The notes beneath the pieces are model-generated. The model ran no database searches. It was not told the origin of the DNA and worked only from the letters and a program-made list of their open reading frames with translations. From CAYOWK01 sp964407665 (lineage in GTDB: Bacteria; Pseudomonadota; Alphaproteobacteria; Caulobacterales; Hyphomonadaceae), in contig CAYOWK010000039.1 of the NCBI GenBank assembly GCA_964407665.1, positions 1 to 37,193 on the forward strand: a stretch of 37,193 bases of DNA. The letters are read 5' to 3'. Below are positions 24,929 to 33,417 of this stretch, piece by piece. Each line of letters begins with the position of its first letter. The stretch's first letter is position 1. Position numbers and translations under genes: made by a program.

Positions 24929-25908
24929 ATTGACGATAGTACCGCTGGTTGTGGGTCTTCGGCGCGCCCCGGCGCGGATGCGTCTTCCGCCGGGAGCTCC
25001 GACCAGTAGTCATAGAAATTGAACCACTGGAAGGGCGTCTCGGTGACCGCTGCCTCGATCCGGCCGGCGAAGATGCGGGCACAGTCCGCGAGCGCCTCGG
25101 TCCGGCGTCCGCGCGGCAGAACGACCTTTTCAGCGAGGGTCGCAAACGAGACATGGAACCGCTTGCCCCGGCGCGTGCAGAACATCGAATAGGTAGGACA
25201 CCCCAGCGCCGCCGCCAGCACGTAGGGGCCAGTCGGAAACAGCGCCCGGGCGCCCAGGAACTCGACCGGGGTCGCGGACGCCTCGCCGTCCTTCACGCCG
25301 ACCCGGTCGGCGGCCATCACGACCCATTCGCCCCGGCTGATCGCTTCGGAGAGCGTCATGGCGACCGACACGTCGATCTGCCCGACCTGGATCATCCGGA
25401 CGGGCGCATCGGGGGAAAAGCGTTCGATCATGCGGTTGAAATTCGCGGCGTGCGACGTGTGCATCAGCACATTCACGCGGAAGCGCCGGGCCGTGGTCGC
25501 CACAGCCCGCACCACATCCGGACTACCGAGGTGGGCGGTCAGGACCACCCCGCCCTTTCCGTTCCACTTGGCCTCATCGAACAGCCCGTCATGCACGCCA
25601 TCGACGTGCTCCGCGCGGATGTCGCCGGTCCAGGCCGCCAGCCGGTCCAGCATCGACACGGAGAAGTTCATGAACTGCCGCAGACCGGACCAGTAACCGG
25701 GCTTCTTCTTCAGGCGCCCGGCCTTCCACATCCGCATCAGGTAATCGAGCGCGGCGCGGCGCTGGGCAGGACCCGTTACATAGAAGTAGGCGACCACCGG
25801 GGCCATGACAGCCATGCAGGCGGTCCGCCCGAGAATGCGGTAGATCGTGGCGACGAACAGGACGCCGCCCCAGACCCCCCGCTCCTTCATGTCGGACCAC
25901 TTCTCGGC
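24925..25908 (-). CDS. LpxL/HtrB-like acyltransferase (acyltransferase half of ApeJ)
   Basis: A 327-residue membrane-anchored acyltransferase of the lipid A lauroyltransferase family. The catalytic HX4D is AHLGSPD (H127, D132). An N-terminal hydrophobic segment lies at residues 30-46. The GTG at 25908 has AGGGAG nine bases upstream and yields the family N-terminus (EKWSDMKERG); the ATG at 25890 is the alternative. In E. coli this domain is, as I recall, joined to a GT2 glycosyltransferase in ApeJ; here the glycosyltransferase is separate. It heads the 11-gene minus-strand operon running to the OmpV gene, so the 130 bp upstream must contain its promoter, which I could not define. Confidence 0.87.
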   Translation of the reverse strand, partial: AEKWSDMKERGVWGGVLFVATIYRILGRTACMAVMAPVVAYFYVTGPAQRRAALDYLMRMWKAGRLKKKPGYWSGLRQFMNFSVSMLDRLAAWTGDIRAEHVDGVHDGLFDEAKWNGKGGVVLTAHLGSPDVVRAVATTARRFRVNVLMHTSHAANFNRMIERFSPDAPVRMIQVGQIDVSVAMTLSEAISRGEWVVMAADRVGVKDGEASATPVEFLGARALFPTGPYVLAAALGCPTYSMFCTRRGKRFHVSFATLAEKVVLPRGRRTEALADCARIFAGRIEAAVTETPFQWFNFYDYWSELPAEDASAPGRAEDPQPAVLSSI

Positions 25909-26038
25909 CACGTCCGGCGTCTCCCTGAATCTGTCCGTTTTCAGCCTTTTAGCCGGACTGCACCATGCGGGGCCATAGGGAAGTTCGGACCGCTGCTTCT
26001 GCTTCCCCCTGACAAAGCAGGGCTGTAGGCTCCCCCTC

Positions 26039-26725
26039 ATGACCCTGAAACCAAGACCGCCCGCCTCGCCCTTCCACTTCCAGACCAGCCAGCCGCGCGA
26101 GCTGCTGGCCTGTGTTGAGTTCTCCGCCCAGCAGGCGGACGCCATCGACACCGAGCCGGGCGGCTGGCGCTGGCTGACCATCTCCATGGTGCTGGCCGTT
26201 CAGAACGCCTGCCTCTGCGCGCTCGACTTCGATGACGAACACGGCACCAAGGGCATGCGCCACTCGGACGCCCGTATCATTGCGCGATGGACGAAAGCCG
26301 GCGCGCGGACCCCGCCGCCCTTCCCGCTGCGGGAGCCACGTATCGTCTCGCCGCTGGAGCTGCTGGAGCGGGTGGGCGATCACCGCTTCCTGCGTCCGCC
26401 CTTCCAGCTGCCGCTGACACGCAAGATGCGCGAGGACTTCGATGCGCTCGTCGACCTGCGCAACACCTTCCTCCACTTCTCGGAGGACGGCTGGACGGTG
26501 GACCTGCGCGAATTCCCCCCGCTGATCCTGACGGCCTGCAACGTCATCCGGCACCTCGCCGTCACCCAGCCCGCCTATCTGCGCAACGCCGAGCGCGGAC
26601 ACCAGGCCCGGGTGTCGGCTGCGCTCGACCGCATCGACACCGCGATGGACCATTATCTCGACGAGGCAGCAGCGACAGGCGGTGACGAACAGCCGGAGGG
26701 TTGGGATCCGCTGAAGGGGGCCTGA
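26039..26725 (+). CDS. uncharacterised protein with an RN-x3-H motif
   Basis: A 228-residue soluble protein divergent from the APE operon. The N-terminal half is helical with an aromatic patch (GGWRWLTISMVLAVQNACLCAL); the C-terminal half contains FDALVDLRNTFLHFSEDGW, in which R141-N142-x3-H146 matches the R-N-x3-H motif of HEPN-type proteins. It has no signal peptide or membrane helix. No nucleotidyltransferase (MNT) partner is adjacent, so a classical HEPN/MNT toxin pair is not supported. There is no obvious Shine-Dalgarno before the ATG at 26039. Conserved-hypothetical is the honest call. Confidence 0.7.
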   Translation: MTLKPRPPASPFHFQTSQPRELLACVEFSAQQADAIDTEPGGWRWLTISMVLAVQNACLCALDFDDEHGTKGMRHSDARIIARWTKAGARTPPPFPLREPRIVSPLELLERVGDHRFLRPPFQLPLTRKMREDFDALVDLRNTFLHFSEDGWTVDLREFPPLILTACNVIRHLAVTQPAYLRNAERGHQARVSAALDRIDTAMDHYLDEAAATGGDEQPEGWDPLKGA

Positions 26726-26746
26726 CGGCGGTCCTTGCCCGCAGCC

Positions 26747-28603
26747 TCAGCCTGCAGCCTCTTTCTCCGTCTCGAGATCGGCCAGCACGCCGGCGGCCTC
26801 CGCGTTGATGGCCTTCGTGTCGAACCTGGGCAGCGAAAGCGGCGCCGGAAGCGGCGTCGACATGTTGCCGCGCATCAGGGAGCGGCCCGCCGTAATCCCG
26901 CCGACGATCTGCATCTCCAGCCGCTCCTCGTCGCGCCGGCGCACCTGTTCCATCGTCTCCGAGACAACGGAATCAGGGAAACCGAGATCGCGCATCAGCG
27001 CCTCGCCGAACACCATCGCGGATTCGAACGTCTCCCGGATCTGGAAGTCCACCTTGGCCGAGATCAGCCGCAACGCATGGCCGCGATCGAACGCCCGCAC
27101 GAAAAGCTTGGCGTGGGGAAACTCCGCGCGCACCAGCTGAACGATACGGTCCGACACATCAGGCTTTTCCACGCACACCAGGATGGCCTCGGCCGTCTCG
27201 GCTCCCGACGCCCGCAGAACGTCGAGCCGTGCGCCGTCGCCGTAATAGACCTTGAACCCGAAATCCCCTGCAGCGCGGATCATTTCCACGTCGTTCTCGA
27301 TGAGCGAGACCTCGATGCCCTGGCTGAGCAGCGGCTGGGACACCACCTGCCCGAAGCGCCCGAACCCGATCATGAGCACGCGTCCGGACAGGCCGTTCGC
27401 CTGCTCCACGCCGTCCATCGACACCCTCCTGGGTCGCGCCAGCTTCTTCATCGCCAGCAGCACGACCGGCGTCAGCGCCATGGATAGAATGACAATCGCG
27501 GTCATGATCGCCGCCGTGCGGGTATCCAGAACGCCCGCGCCGGTGGCAGCGGCATAGAGCACGAAGGCGAACTCGCCGCCCTGCGCAAACAGCGCGGCGC
27601 GCTGGGTCGCCTCGTCATTGTCGGCCCGAAACAGACGCGCGACGCCATAGATCGCCGCCGCCTTGACCGCCATGAACGCGGCGACCCCGCCCAAAACCAG
27701 GACCCAGTCCGTCATCACCACGGCCAGATTGAGCGACATCCCCACCGAGACGAAGAACAGGCCCAGCAGAATGCCCCGGAAGGGCTCGATATCGGCCTCC
27801 AGCTGGTGACGGAAAGTCGACTCCGAGAGCAGCACGCCCGCCAAGAAGGCCCCCATCGCCATCGACAGGCCGGCCCAGTCGAGGAACACCGCCGCCCCGA
27901 GCACCACCAGCAGCGCCGCCGCCGTCATGATCTCCCGCGCGCCTGTCCGTGACAGGATCGCGAACATCGGGTTGAGCAGCCAGCGGCCTGCCGCCACAAC
28001 AACCGCAATCGAACCGAGCGCCAGGACAATCGACAGCCAGACCGGCCGCGCAGATTCAGCCGTCTCCTGCCCCCCCACCGACGCCATCAGCGCCACGATG
28101 GCCAGCAGAGGCACCACTGCGATATCCTCCAGCAGCAGGATCGAGACAGCCCGCTGCCCTGCCGGTGTCGTGGTCTCGCCGCGCTCGTCCAGCATCTTCA
28201 TGATCACGGCAGTGGACGACAGCACAAAGCCGCTGGCGCCGATGAAGGCCGCAGCCGGCGCAGCGCCCGCCGCCCACGCCACGAGCGACAGCAAAAGGCA
28301 GCATACCGCCACCTGCGTCACGCCAAGCCCGAAGATATCGCCGCGCAGCCGCCACAGCTTTCCGGGCTTCATCTCCAGTCCGATAATGAACAGGAACAGC
28401 ACAACGCCCAGCTCGGCAAAGTGCAGGATGGTCTCGGGGTCCGAGAACATCCGCAACCCGAACGGACCGATGGCAAGACCAGCCGCGAGATAGCCCAGCA
28501 CCGATCCAAGCTTGAGCCGCGTGAAAAGCGGGACGGCCACCACGGCTGCGCCGAGCAGCACCACCGCCTGGGTCAGGCTGACGCCATCCGCTTCCGCCGC
28601 CAT
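26747..28603 (-). CDS. KefB/KefC-type cation:proton antiporter (CPA2)
   Basis: A 618-residue protein. Residues about 1-385 are a 12-13-helix CPA2 antiporter domain with the KefB/C markers FAELGVVLFLFIIGLEMKP and ASGFVLSSTAVIMKML. Residues about 403-520 are a TrkA-N/RCK regulatory domain starting at the NAD-binding GFGRFG (near 409). It would exchange K+ or another cation for protons across the inner membrane, gated by a nucleotide or thiol ligand. No KefF/KefG ancillary gene is adjacent. The C-terminal tail is short and basic/acidic mixed. It is convergent with the preceding gene, with 21 bp between the stops. Confidence 0.92.
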   Translation of the reverse strand: MAAEADGVSLTQAVVLLGAAVVAVPLFTRLKLGSVLGYLAAGLAIGPFGLRMFSDPETILHFAELGVVLFLFIIGLEMKPGKLWRLRGDIFGLGVTQVAVCCLLLSLVAWAAGAAPAAAFIGASGFVLSSTAVIMKMLDERGETTTPAGQRAVSILLLEDIAVVPLLAIVALMASVGGQETAESARPVWLSIVLALGSIAVVVAAGRWLLNPMFAILSRTGAREIMTAAALLVVLGAAVFLDWAGLSMAMGAFLAGVLLSESTFRHQLEADIEPFRGILLGLFFVSVGMSLNLAVVMTDWVLVLGGVAAFMAVKAAAIYGVARLFRADNDEATQRAALFAQGGEFAFVLYAAATGAGVLDTRTAAIMTAIVILSMALTPVVLLAMKKLARPRRVSMDGVEQANGLSGRVLMIGFGRFGQVVSQPLLSQGIEVSLIENDVEMIRAAGDFGFKVYYGDGARLDVLRASGAETAEAILVCVEKPDVSDRIVQLVRAEFPHAKLFVRAFDRGHALRLISAKVDFQIRETFESAMVFGEALMRDLGFPDSVVSETMEQVRRRDEERLEMQIVGGITAGRSLMRGNMSTPLPAPLSLPRFDTKAINAEAAGVLADLETEKEAAG

Positions 28604-28691
28604 CCCGCCCGCCCTCGCGCAACCGTTGTCAGCGGCAACATGTAGGCGGGCTCGCGCCTAACGCAAAGCGGCGGCGCGAGGAAATCGAACG

Positions 28692-30074
28692 CTACCGGGC
28701 GACTGCGGGCGAACGGGGCTGGCTTACCCGCCAGATGGCGTTGCCGACATCGTCCGCCACCAGCAGGGCGCCATCCTTCGCAACCGCAACGCCCACCGGC
28801 CGCCCCCGAGCCCGCGAATCGTCCGGGGTCAGAAAGCCGGTCAGCACGTCGACCGGCTGTCCTGCGGGCCGGTCGCCGCGAAACGGCACGAAGATGACCC
28901 GGTACCCCGATTTCGGGTTGCGGTTCCACGAGCCGTGCTGCCCGACAAAGGCGCCCTCCGCAAACGTCTCCCCCAGGGCCGCTCCCTTTGCGAACACCAG
29001 CCCGAGCGAGGCGGTATGCGCGCCGACCGCGTAATCCGGCGCCACAGCCTTGGCGACCATTGACGGGTTGGCCGGTTTCACGCGGGTATCCACAGTCTGG
29101 CCGTAGTAGCTCCACGGCCATCCGTAGAATGCGCCGTCCTTCACCGACGTGATGTAGTCGGCCGGCAGGTTGTGCCCCAGCCCGTCGCGTTCATTGCCGG
29201 CCGTCCAGAGTTCACCGCTCGACGGATTCCAGTCGAGCCCGTTCGGATTGCGCAGCCCCGTCGCGAACAGGCGCTTGTTTCCGCTCGCGACGTCGATCTC
29301 CCAGATCGCCGCCCGGCCCTCCTCTTCGGTCATGCCGTTCTCGCCGATATTGGAGTTCGACCCCACCGTGGCGTAAAGCTTCCCGCCGTCCGCCGACGCG
29401 ATGAGCCCCTTGGTCCAGTGGTGATTGCGCGGACCCGCAGGCAGGTCTGTCAGCATCTGCGGGGCTGCGGTGATCCGCGTGTCGCCATCCTTGTAGGGGA
29501 ATGACACCACGCCGTCCGTGTTCGCCACGTACAGGCGCCCACCGGCCAGCGCCATGCCAAAGGGCGAGTTCAGGTTTTCCAGCAGCGCGGATTTCGTTTC
29601 TGCCACCCCGTCGCCATCCGCATCGCGCAGCAGAGTGATGCGGTTGGCGCTGACCGTGACCGCGCCAGCCTTGCTCATCACGCTCTTCATGATCTGGCCC
29701 TGGACGCCCTTGTACTCCTCCGGGCGTTCGGGCGCATTGCTCTCGGCGACCAGCACATCGCCATTGGGCAGCACATGCAGCCAGCGCGGATGGTCGAGGC
29801 CGGTCGCGAACGCTTGCGTCTGCAAGCCCGCCGCCGCCACCGGAGTCTCCCCCGTTTCCCAGCGGGCGACATCGGCAATATTGACCGTCGGGAGCACGGG
29901 GGTCTCGGGCTCAACCAACGCAGGCTCCGTGCCATAGGCGACTGAGACCGGATCGCTGGTCTGCCCCGCGCAGGCCGACCCCAGCAGCGCGAGCCCGGAA
30001 GCCGCCAGCAGCTGCAGACGCAACCCGAGCGAACGCCGCGGGCGCCCGCAACCGACAGCATGAATGGTCTGCAT
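28692..30074 (-). CDS. exported sorbosone-dehydrogenase-type PQQ beta-propeller protein
   Basis: A 460-residue exported protein of the L-sorbosone/soluble glucose dehydrogenase-like family, a six-bladed beta-propeller in which PQQ serves as cofactor. Visible blade motifs include LDHPRWLHVLPNGDVLVAES, ATGLRNPNGLDWNP, ERDGLGHNLPADY, YGWPWSYYG and SWNRNPKSGYRV. The N-terminus (30 residues) is a signal sequence ending LLGSACAGQ, possibly a lipoprotein site with a non-ideal lipobox. The ATG at 30074 has GGGAGA upstream. The substrate cannot be told from sequence. Confidence 0.88.
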   Translation of the reverse strand: MQTIHAVGCGRPRRSLGLRLQLLAASGLALLGSACAGQTSDPVSVAYGTEPALVEPETPVLPTVNIADVARWETGETPVAAAGLQTQAFATGLDHPRWLHVLPNGDVLVAESNAPERPEEYKGVQGQIMKSVMSKAGAVTVSANRITLLRDADGDGVAETKSALLENLNSPFGMALAGGRLYVANTDGVVSFPYKDGDTRITAAPQMLTDLPAGPRNHHWTKGLIASADGGKLYATVGSNSNIGENGMTEEEGRAAIWEIDVASGNKRLFATGLRNPNGLDWNPSSGELWTAGNERDGLGHNLPADYITSVKDGAFYGWPWSYYGQTVDTRVKPANPSMVAKAVAPDYAVGAHTASLGLVFAKGAALGETFAEGAFVGQHGSWNRNPKSGYRVIFVPFRGDRPAGQPVDVLTGFLTPDDSRARGRPVGVAVAKDGALLVADDVGNAIWRVSQPRSPAVAR

Positions 30075-30155
30075 CACAGATCTCCCGCGAGGCGGCTTTC
30101 GCCCGCATCGGGAAACGCCCCGATCCCTCGCCACGTTCCGGGGTGGCCGGACCTC

Positions 30156-30356
30156 TCAGCGCGCCCGACCAATGGAGGCAAGAACCGCGTCAGGATCAAG
30201 TCCGAGTTCGCGTACGGCATCGTCCCAGCGGCCGATGGCGTCCCAGTAATAGTCGAAGATGCACGGACAGCAGTGCCGGCCACAGCACTCGTAGTCCGCC
30301 GGCTTGTTGGGCGGGCGGGGAACGCCGGGCGGCAGGGAGGGTGCAGGGTTCGTCAT
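30156..30356 (-). CDS. small cysteine-rich oxidoreductase-like domain protein
   Basis: A 66-residue protein matching the oxidoreductase-like domain (PF09791) pattern: proline-rich lead (PGVPRPPNKPADY), then CCGRHCCPCIFDYYW with five cysteines, then a short helix. The cysteine cluster suggests metal or redox function; none is proven for the family. The ATG at 30356 is chosen over one at 30380 because the protein then begins just before the proline segment. It lies on the same strand as, and 81 bp upstream of, the sorbosone-type gene. Confidence 0.78.
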   Translation of the reverse strand: MTNPAPSLPPGVPRPPNKPADYECCGRHCCPCIFDYYWDAIGRWDDAVRELGLDPDAVLASIGRAR

Positions 30357-30419
30357 CGTGGGCCTGAAGATACCCGCCACTAACGGCAGGGCTGCCAGGC
30401 CGCAAGTCCGGCGCCGTGA

Positions 30420-31364
30420 TCAGGAGGACACGACCGCGCCGCCATACAGATAGTCGCGCGGCAGCCCCAGCCGGCGGCAGGCCTGAACAGGCGGCGAGGA
30501 ATCCAGCAAGATGCGGTCAGCGAGCGCGCCCGCCTGCCGGACCAGAAACCCTTCTCCATTCCGAAGGCCAAACGACCGGATCCGCAGGATTTCCTGCGCC
30601 CATTCGGGCGTCAGGCTCACGGCGGCCCGGACCAGCAGGCGCTGGACCGGGCGCATCGGCGGCGGCAGCACCGGCGCCGACATCATGATGTCCAGGAATT
30701 CCAGCAGGATGGCCGACGGCTGCAGGGCTGGCAGCATGCTTTCAAGATAGCTGTTCATTTCGACAGCGCATTCCGGCACACGCTGGGCCCCGTAAAGCTG
30801 CGCCGGTAGTCGAGATTCGAAGTAGGCCTGATCGATTTCCCCAGGCGAAAGCGGGCGGGCGAACCTGTGGCAGGCCATGACAAACCCATGACTTGCCGTC
30901 GCCTGGACCCAAGCCAGCAACTCGGGATCGCTCGCATCATACGCCCGCCCGTCCGGCGTAACGCCCGACACGCGCTCATGCGTACGCCGCACGCCCGCGA
31001 TCATCGCCTCGGACCGCGAACGGGCACCGTAGACAGTCGCCATGGCGGCAAGTCCGGTCCGCTGCATGCGCTTGACCGGGTCGGTCCTGAAGCTTGTGTG
31101 ATCCCAGACGCCGCTCCGCACCCTCGGCTCGGCCAGCTCCATGATGACGGCCGAAACACCGCCAACAAACAGGGTCACCGGGTTCTTGAAGATGCGCCAG
31201 GTCACCGACCGGGACGGCAGCAGCGCCGCTTCGCCATCCGGAGCCAGAAAATCGAAACCGCTCGACTCCGGATTTGTGAACGCCCGGGTCAGCGCATCCA
31301 GACGCCTGCGCAGCGGCTCCGGCACATGGATTGGCGGCGGACCGGGAGCTGCAAGCTCGAACAT
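30420..31364 (-). CDS. DUF2236/MpaB-family putative heme oxygenase
   Basis: A 314-residue all-helical protein of the DUF2236 family, related to the fungal MpaB and rubber-oxygenase (Lcp) proteins that bind heme b. Marks are FKNPVTLFVGGVSAVIMELAEP, the DPVKRMQRTG segment, RRTHERVSG, and DPELLAWVQATASHGF. At the position where many relatives have WVH the sequence has WVQ, with a histidine four residues later, so heme ligation may differ. The ATG at 31364 is the likely start; an extension to 31406 adds an unrelated segment. The substrate is unknown. Confidence 0.83.
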   Translation of the reverse strand: MFELAAPGPPPIHVPEPLRRRLDALTRAFTNPESSGFDFLAPDGEAALLPSRSVTWRIFKNPVTLFVGGVSAVIMELAEPRVRSGVWDHTSFRTDPVKRMQRTGLAAMATVYGARSRSEAMIAGVRRTHERVSGVTPDGRAYDASDPELLAWVQATASHGFVMACHRFARPLSPGEIDQAYFESRLPAQLYGAQRVPECAVEMNSYLESMLPALQPSAILLEFLDIMMSAPVLPPPMRPVQRLLVRAAVSLTPEWAQEILRIRSFGLRNGEGFLVRQAGALADRILLDSSPPVQACRRLGLPRDYLYGGAVVSS

Positions 31365-31608
31365 GGGCGCCTCTGGGTGAAGTGAGTGACTATGGTTAAC
31401 GCCCAAGGCAGACGATGGCTCCGACGTAGCCAGATTTAATTACGCGCCGAAGACGGTCGCCGGGATCCGCTGCAGGAACAAGCCTCGTTGCGGTCTTCAG
31501 GCGCAGGTCTGCCTCTGCGGCGCCCCCGCAAGCTCTTCCCCACGGCCGCCTTTCCTTCTCCCTCGCGATAGGTAGTCTTCTCCATGAAACGATGGGGGAC
31601 AAACGCCA

Positions 31609-33225
31609 ATGTACAAGATCGCGCTCACGGAGTCGTACTTCCCCGCCCAGGGCGGCCCCGATCCGGCGCCTGTCACCATAGGCGACATGCTGCGCGCCTC
31701 GGCCGCCCGCGCGCCCGACCAGCCCGCCCTCAAGGAGCTCGGCCCTGACGGCGCCATCCTGCGCACCTGGACCTACGCCCAGCTGCTGGCGGACTCCGAA
31801 CGCCTCGCCCGCGCACTCGCCTCACGCCATGCCGAAGGCGCCCGCGTCGCCGCCTACGCCAACAACATCCCTGAATGGGTGCTGCTCGAACTTGCCTGCG
31901 GCCTCGCTGGCGTGACGCTGGTGACCGTCAATCCCGCCTACCAGAAGCGCGAGCTGAAATACGTTCTGGAACAATCGCGCTCGGAGGCGATCTACTATGT
32001 CGCCGAGTTCCGCGGCAATCCGATGCAGGCCATCGCCGACGCCGTATGCGACGAGATCCCCGCTATCCGGCATCGCATCCTGCTCACCGACCACGCCGCG
32101 CTGTATGCCGGCGCTGATCGCGGCGACCTACGCGCGCCCAGACCGGACGACCCGGTGCAGATCCAGTACACGTCCGGAACCACCGGTTTCCCGAAGGGCG
32201 CGCTGCTCCATCACAACGGCCTCGCCCGCAACGGTATCGACACGATGATGCGCGCCGGGCTGAAGCCGGGCGACGTGTTCGTGCACCACATGCCGCTGTT
32301 CCACACCACGGGCTGTGCGGTGCTCGTCCTCGGCGGGCTGGGAACCTGCGCCACCATCCTGCTGGCGCCGATGTTCGATCCCGCGATGGTCGTCCGCGTC
32401 ATCGCCCGCGAGAAGGCGGCGTTCGTTCTTGGCGTGCCGACAATGCTCGTGGCGCTGATCGAGGCGATCGAGAAATCCGGCGCCGATGTCTCCGCTACGC
32501 GCCGCCTCATGGCCGGCGGAGCGATGGTGCCGCCCGAGCTTTGCAGAAAGGCGCGCGCCGTGTTCGGCGGCCCGATCCAGATCGTCTACGGCCAGACCGA
32601 GACCTCGCCCGTCCTCACGCAGACCTGGTATGACGACACCGAGGAAGACCTCACCCAGACCATCGGCCAGCCCGCGCCCCACACCGAGGTCTCGATACGC
32701 GATCCGGCGACGAATGCCGTCGTTCCCGTCGGCGAGCAGGGCGAGATCTGCGCCCGCGGCTATCAGGTCATGCTCGGCTACAACGACAATCCGGAAGCAA
32801 CCGCAAAGACCATTGACGCCGAAGGCTGGCTCCACACGGGCGATCTCGGTCGCATGGACGCGCGCGGCTACCTGAAGATCACTGGCCGGGTGAAGGAGAT
32901 GATCATCCGCGGCGGCGAGAACCTCTTCCCCGCCGAAATCGAGAACACACTGCTGGAACATCCTGCCATCGCCGAAATCGCCGTGGTCGGCGTGCCCGAC
33001 GAGAAATGGGGCGAACAGGTCGCCTGCTTCATGCGCTCCAGCAGCGGCGACAAACCGACCGCCGCCGAGCTGAAAGCCTTTATCCGCGACCGTCTCTCGG
33101 CCCAGAAGACGCCAGCCTACTGGATCTGGGTCGACGCCTGGCCGCTGACCGGCTCCGGCAAGATCCAGAAATTCAAGCTCGCCGAGGGATTTGCTGCCGG
33201 CCAGTATCCGCCGATGACGGCGTAG
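31609..33225 (+). CDS. acyl-CoA ligase (AMP-forming, FadD-like)
   Basis: A 538-residue adenylate-forming enzyme. Motifs in order: IQYTSGTTGFPKGA (P-loop, near residue 185), YGQTETSP (near 328), TGDLGRMD (near 415), GRVKEMIIRGGENLFP (near 427) and the catalytic lysine in GSGKIQKFKL (near 523). It activates a fatty or aromatic acid to its CoA thioester. Its overall length and N-terminus fit medium-chain or FadD-type enzymes rather than the compact ApeH ligase in the same window. GGGGGA lies 11 bases before the ATG. It is monocistronic; nothing nearby fixes its substrate. Confidence 0.93.
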   Translation: MYKIALTESYFPAQGGPDPAPVTIGDMLRASAARAPDQPALKELGPDGAILRTWTYAQLLADSERLARALASRHAEGARVAAYANNIPEWVLLELACGLAGVTLVTVNPAYQKRELKYVLEQSRSEAIYYVAEFRGNPMQAIADAVCDEIPAIRHRILLTDHAALYAGADRGDLRAPRPDDPVQIQYTSGTTGFPKGALLHHNGLARNGIDTMMRAGLKPGDVFVHHMPLFHTTGCAVLVLGGLGTCATILLAPMFDPAMVVRVIAREKAAFVLGVPTMLVALIEAIEKSGADVSATRRLMAGGAMVPPELCRKARAVFGGPIQIVYGQTETSPVLTQTWYDDTEEDLTQTIGQPAPHTEVSIRDPATNAVVPVGEQGEICARGYQVMLGYNDNPEATAKTIDAEGWLHTGDLGRMDARGYLKITGRVKEMIIRGGENLFPAEIENTLLEHPAIAEIAVVGVPDEKWGEQVACFMRSSSGDKPTAAELKAFIRDRLSAQKTPAYWIWVDAWPLTGSGKIQKFKLAEGFAAGQYPPMTA

Positions 33226-33417
33226 TCCGAAACCGGCCGCCACCCGTCACGTCGGTCGGGCGGTCGATGGAGCAAGGTCAGCTGCGGGCCAGATGCAGTC
33301 GGCCTCACGCCAAGCGTGACCGACGGGTTTGGCCGCCCTGCCGGGGATTCTGACCGGGTCGCCGCTGCGCCTGAAAGGGCCCGGCGCCGCCATGCCCCTC
33401 CCTGCGGTTACGCAAAC

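Noticed and set aside
26039..26725. Possible HEPN/MNT toxin-antitoxin module
   Set aside because: Only the RN-x3-H motif supports HEPN, and no nucleotidyltransferase or antitoxin gene is adjacent. Kept as a finding about the single protein, not called as a system.
33226..33417. Partly complementary segments between the acyl-CoA ligase and flgL
   Set aside because: The match (ACCCGTCACGTCGGTC versus GTGACCGACGGGT) is broken and lacks a T-tract; too weak to call a terminator or repeat.
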